Origin: Tetrahymena thermophila SB210
Taxonomy: Eukaryota; Ciliophora; Oligohymenophorea; Hymenostomatida; Tetrahymenidae
DNA length: 64,000 nt
Direction: 5' to 3'
Assembly: GCF_000189635.1 (NCBI RefSeq)
Contig: NW_002476437.1
Span: 132,005 to 196,004, forward strand
The notes beneath the pieces are model-generated. The model had not been told where the DNA came from. It worked only from the letters and a program-made list of their open reading frames with translations, and did not search any database. A program made the position numbers and the translations under genes. Shown here in pieces: positions 60,876 to 64,000 of the stretch; position 1 is the stretch's first letter, and each line of letters begins with the position of its first letter.

Positions 60876-63800
60876 TCATTATTAAGCTTCGATAATTTCA
60901 TTTGCTTTAATATTGTAACTAATTTATCTTAGGTTTTTTTTATTTGATCCAAGTATCCTTGATGGCTATTTCCTCAAAGATTTTTTCTTATTTTACTTTA
61001 TCTTAATAGTTTTTAGTTTTTAAATGACTGAACTAATATTGAAATTTGGATAGTAATATTTAAAATTATTAGCTTTATCAAATATTTGTAACATTAAATA
61101 ATTAGAATCTATTAATTATTATTAAATTGCATTTTATTATGAATAAATATTATTTTGATTGAATAAATTATTTTAAAGCGACGATAAATTATTATTTTAT
61201 AGAGATTAATAATTTATTTCTTATTTACCCACTTGGTGCAGTTATTTTCTTAAGATGTCTTTGTTATTTATTTCTAATAAAAGAGAAGATCTATTTTTTA
61301 AAATTTCTGGTAAAAGTTTACTATTTTCACTCTCAAATATCAAAGAGTTTTAATTTTTATTTATATTTGATTCTTAAGGATAGAGCTTATAAACATTTTT
61401 ATTTTATACATTTGAACGTCTTTTAGCAATTAATGGAGAGTTATTCATTTATTGAGCGATTTATGAAAACATATTCTAATTTTGATTATTTTAGCTGATT
61501 AAATTTTAGATTTGATTTTAAGTAACTGATTACCTTTTATTAGCAATATTAAAAATATATCCTTAATTTTATTATGATTAAAAATGCTGATTCATTTGAT
61601 TTAATAGTTTAAAGGGCTTTCTAATTGTTGTATTTTAATTATTTTGTAACTAATTTTATAAAGCTTCTTAAAGAATTATTTAAGAAATTCTTCTGTTTTA
61701 TTATTACATTTGCCTAATTAAGGTAACTTTCTTACTTTATCTTCTATTTAAATGTTATTATTTTTAAACTACTTATTTACTACATCCCAATTCATTTTTA
61801 CTCACATTTTAGCCATTTGAAACAGATTTTATTGTGCTCTAAGATGTGTAATTAAGATTTTATTTGGATTAATCTAAATTTGAAATTGTTGAATTGCTTG
61901 ATTTAAATTTTTCATCTTTTAATGTTGGAACTTATTCATTTTTTATGTCAAACAAAAAGGGAGGAGTGTTTTTTAAATCATTTAAACTAATTTTAAGCAT
62001 TTAAGATGTTGTTAAATGTTTAAGTTATTCTAAATGATTTAAAGAGGTTTCATCAAAAGATTAGGATCTCATAATTTATTATTAAAATACATCATTAAAA
62101 TTACCTATTTTTTAATCATTACTTTCTTATATTTATTTATTTAATCTTGATTGATTATGAATAGTTTTTTATTTGTCTCTTTAGATCAATTCTTCTTTTT
62201 TTTCAACATCTAAATTATAGAGGCTTTAAGATTTTTTCTTAAAAAAGTGATAGGCATTCTTATTTTAATATATTTTAACTTTATTAATTAAATTTACTAC
62301 ATCTTGTTAAGATTTATTATTTTTTAATTCTTTTGATTCTTAATTTTAGCTGATTATTTTATTTTCTTAAAAAAATCTGTTACTAATCATAGGTTTTTTA
62401 GCTTTTCCTTCGTCGTAAACCTAGCTTTAACATTTTTTATCATTATTTTGGTAAGATAATTAAGAATTTTAATGTGAATTTTAGATCTAACTTTCGATAT
62501 TTTTAATTTCTTCATTTTAGCTTTTAAGTGAGCTTTATTATTTGAATTTTTTTAAAGACCTTTATGTAAAACTGCTTAAGCTAGAATTTTATTCAAAACC
62601 TGAAGTTTCCTATTCATCTCCATTTTATAGTACATATTAAAATTCTACTAAACCACTGTGAGGCTATATTTTATCTAAACTTAAATGCCTTGATCTGTTA
62701 TTTAGAGACTAAATTCTTTATTTATTTTAATAATAAGCAGGTTACATTTTTTCAATTTCTGTATTCATTAAATCTTAAGAAATAATTTAATTTTATTAAT
62801 TTTCTTGCTCTTAATCTTAATCCACCTCAGAAATAATTTAATTAGTTTTTATTATTTTATTTTATTCCTGAGCTATTTATTCTAATGCTTCTAATTCTAA
62901 TATTTATTATTCTAAATAAGCTTCATCTTAACTATAATGTATCTGGTCTTCTAAATTCTATAAATCCTAAAAATTATCTTCTTTATCTAAGAATTCGAAA
63001 ATAGCTTCTATTATATCAAAATTAAAGGTAAGAGAATTATATTTTTATTTTCTTCTTTCAAAAATTTATCTTTTCAAATGAGGATTTGTTTTGTTTTCTT
63101 TTTAAATCAGTGTTTAAATAGAAAGTGTTAAATGAGTTTTAGGGCATTTTAAAGAAACGTGATCTGTCTTACTACATGTGTAGCATTTTATGTTGAAAAG
63201 CTTTTGATTTTATTTGAATATATAAGCCTCTCTTAGCATCTAGAAATTCTCAAAATCTTACTCTGATTGTTTAATGCAATTAAAAAATTTGTCCCTAGAA
63301 ATTTTATAAGTTCTACAAAATTCGCTTGCTTAAGCTGTCAATATTCTCACACTTCCTTAAATTAATTACATATCACCAAAATACTATGATTTATGTAACT
63401 GAGCAATTACTAAATTCTAACTTTGATTTCTATCTTAGTATTCATAAGTAATTTTGACACTTCCTTTAACTATATAATACAGAGCACTGTCATCTAAATC
63501 TCCTTATTGAAAAATATATTCTCCAGGTGAAAATAGACATTCTTCCATTATTTCAACAATTTTTGATTTAGATTCTAGCTTGTCAATAAATTCTATATCT
63601 TTCAAATACTTTCCTTAAACATCTTGAATGAGACCATATTTTAATTATTTTGATAGTTTATCTATTATTTCTTTTTCTTGTTATTTACATACCTCATTTG
63701 ATTCCTTTGTATATGTTTTAATTTATAAATTAGTTTTAATCGAATTATTATAAATAAATAAATTGATAACATTAAAAATTAATTTGTCAATTTTAATATA

Positions 63801-64000
63801 TTTTAAATTTTAATTTTTATATAAGTAAATTCTTCTTGAATAGTATAACTTTTTTTGATTATTAATTTTATAAATTCTTCTATTAGTAATATTACTTACT
63901 ATTCCTTTGTCTATTGATAATATATCCAAGTTTTATTTTTGAAAAGAGGGGGTATATCTCATATAAAAAAGAATATTATAATGCTCAAATTAAATTTTGC
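60876..64000 (-). CDS. CNBD-type K+ channel with CCHC zinc knuckle, array member 4 (partial)
   Basis: Only the last exon (60876-63704, 943 codons including the stop) lies in the window. From 63705 to the right edge is the intron that separates it from the channel-core exon, which is not visible. The exon starts ESNEVCKQQEKEIIDKLSKQ and contains the CNBD (SPGEYIF, YFGDMQ) and the knuckle CYTCSKTDHVSLKC, 173 codons from the exon start as in the other members. The Q/N-rich tail and the C-terminal box YLMLQIFDKANNFKYYYPN follow, then a basic stretch (QNKKKSLRKQPSRILG). No internal TGA. The visible intron part is at least 296 nt and includes a GGGGG tract at 63948-63952. The array continues to the right of the window. 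Confidence 0.85.

Noticed and set aside
1-64000. Retroelements, Polinton-like elements, CRISPR arrays, rRNA genes
   Set aside because: Looked for on both strands. No reverse transcriptase, integrase, capsid-like gene, spaced-repeat array or rRNA segment was recognised.

Overview
The window is nuclear, almost certainly macronuclear, DNA of a ciliate close to Tetrahymena. The clearest genes use TAA and TAG as glutamine codons and end only at TGA. The sequence is very AT-rich, introns are short, AT-rich and of the GT..AG type, and coding stretches stand out by being richer in G+C. With one stop codon in 64, chance open frames are long, so genes were accepted on protein character, recognisable domains, splice consistency or paralogy rather than on length alone. 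All translations here use the ciliate code. Every homology call was made by eye, without a database search.

Left part (1-17.1 kb): conserved housekeeping genes. In order: the 5' part of a polytopic membrane protein (minus), a CHIP/STUB1-type TPR plus U-box ubiquitin ligase (plus, 5 exons), a geranylgeranyltransferase-I beta subunit (minus), a small single-pass membrane protein (plus), a LINKIN/ITFG1-type FG-GAP surface protein (plus, 12 exons), PEX19 with a C-terminal CaaX box (minus), a PX-BAR sorting nexin (plus) and a short protein of unknown family. The prenyltransferase subunit and a likely prenylated client (PEX19) lie 5.5 kb apart.

Middle part (17-43 kb): gene-poor and less certain. 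It holds an unresolved multi-exon gene, a second copy of the short unknown protein, two weak minus-strand frames, a frame interrupted by a TGA, the first tRNA-Glu(UUC), a 518-residue Q/N-rich protein, and a 282-residue membrane protein. Next comes a 2.6 kb segmental tandem duplication. Each copy carries a ten-cysteine secreted protein with a GPI-like C-terminus, and a long (ACAT)n microsatellite marks the junction. A decayed membrane-protein frame follows.

Right part (43.2-64 kb): the most striking feature, a tandem array of at least four minus-strand paralogous K+ channel genes. Three are complete (about 1420-1520 aa) and the fourth runs off the window. Each complete gene has a 25-codon first exon, a second exon with the six-helix channel core (TVGYGD filter), and a third exon with a cyclic-nucleotide-binding domain, a CCHC zinc knuckle, a long Q/N/S-rich tail and a conserved C-terminal box. 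The zinc knuckle starts exactly 173 codons into exon 3 in all four copies. Identical tRNA-Glu(UUC) genes sit in two of the three gaps between channel genes, and one gap also holds a hairpin-forming inverted repeat of about 200 bp. The array looks like a recently expanded family whose core and terminal motifs are kept while the linkers diverge.
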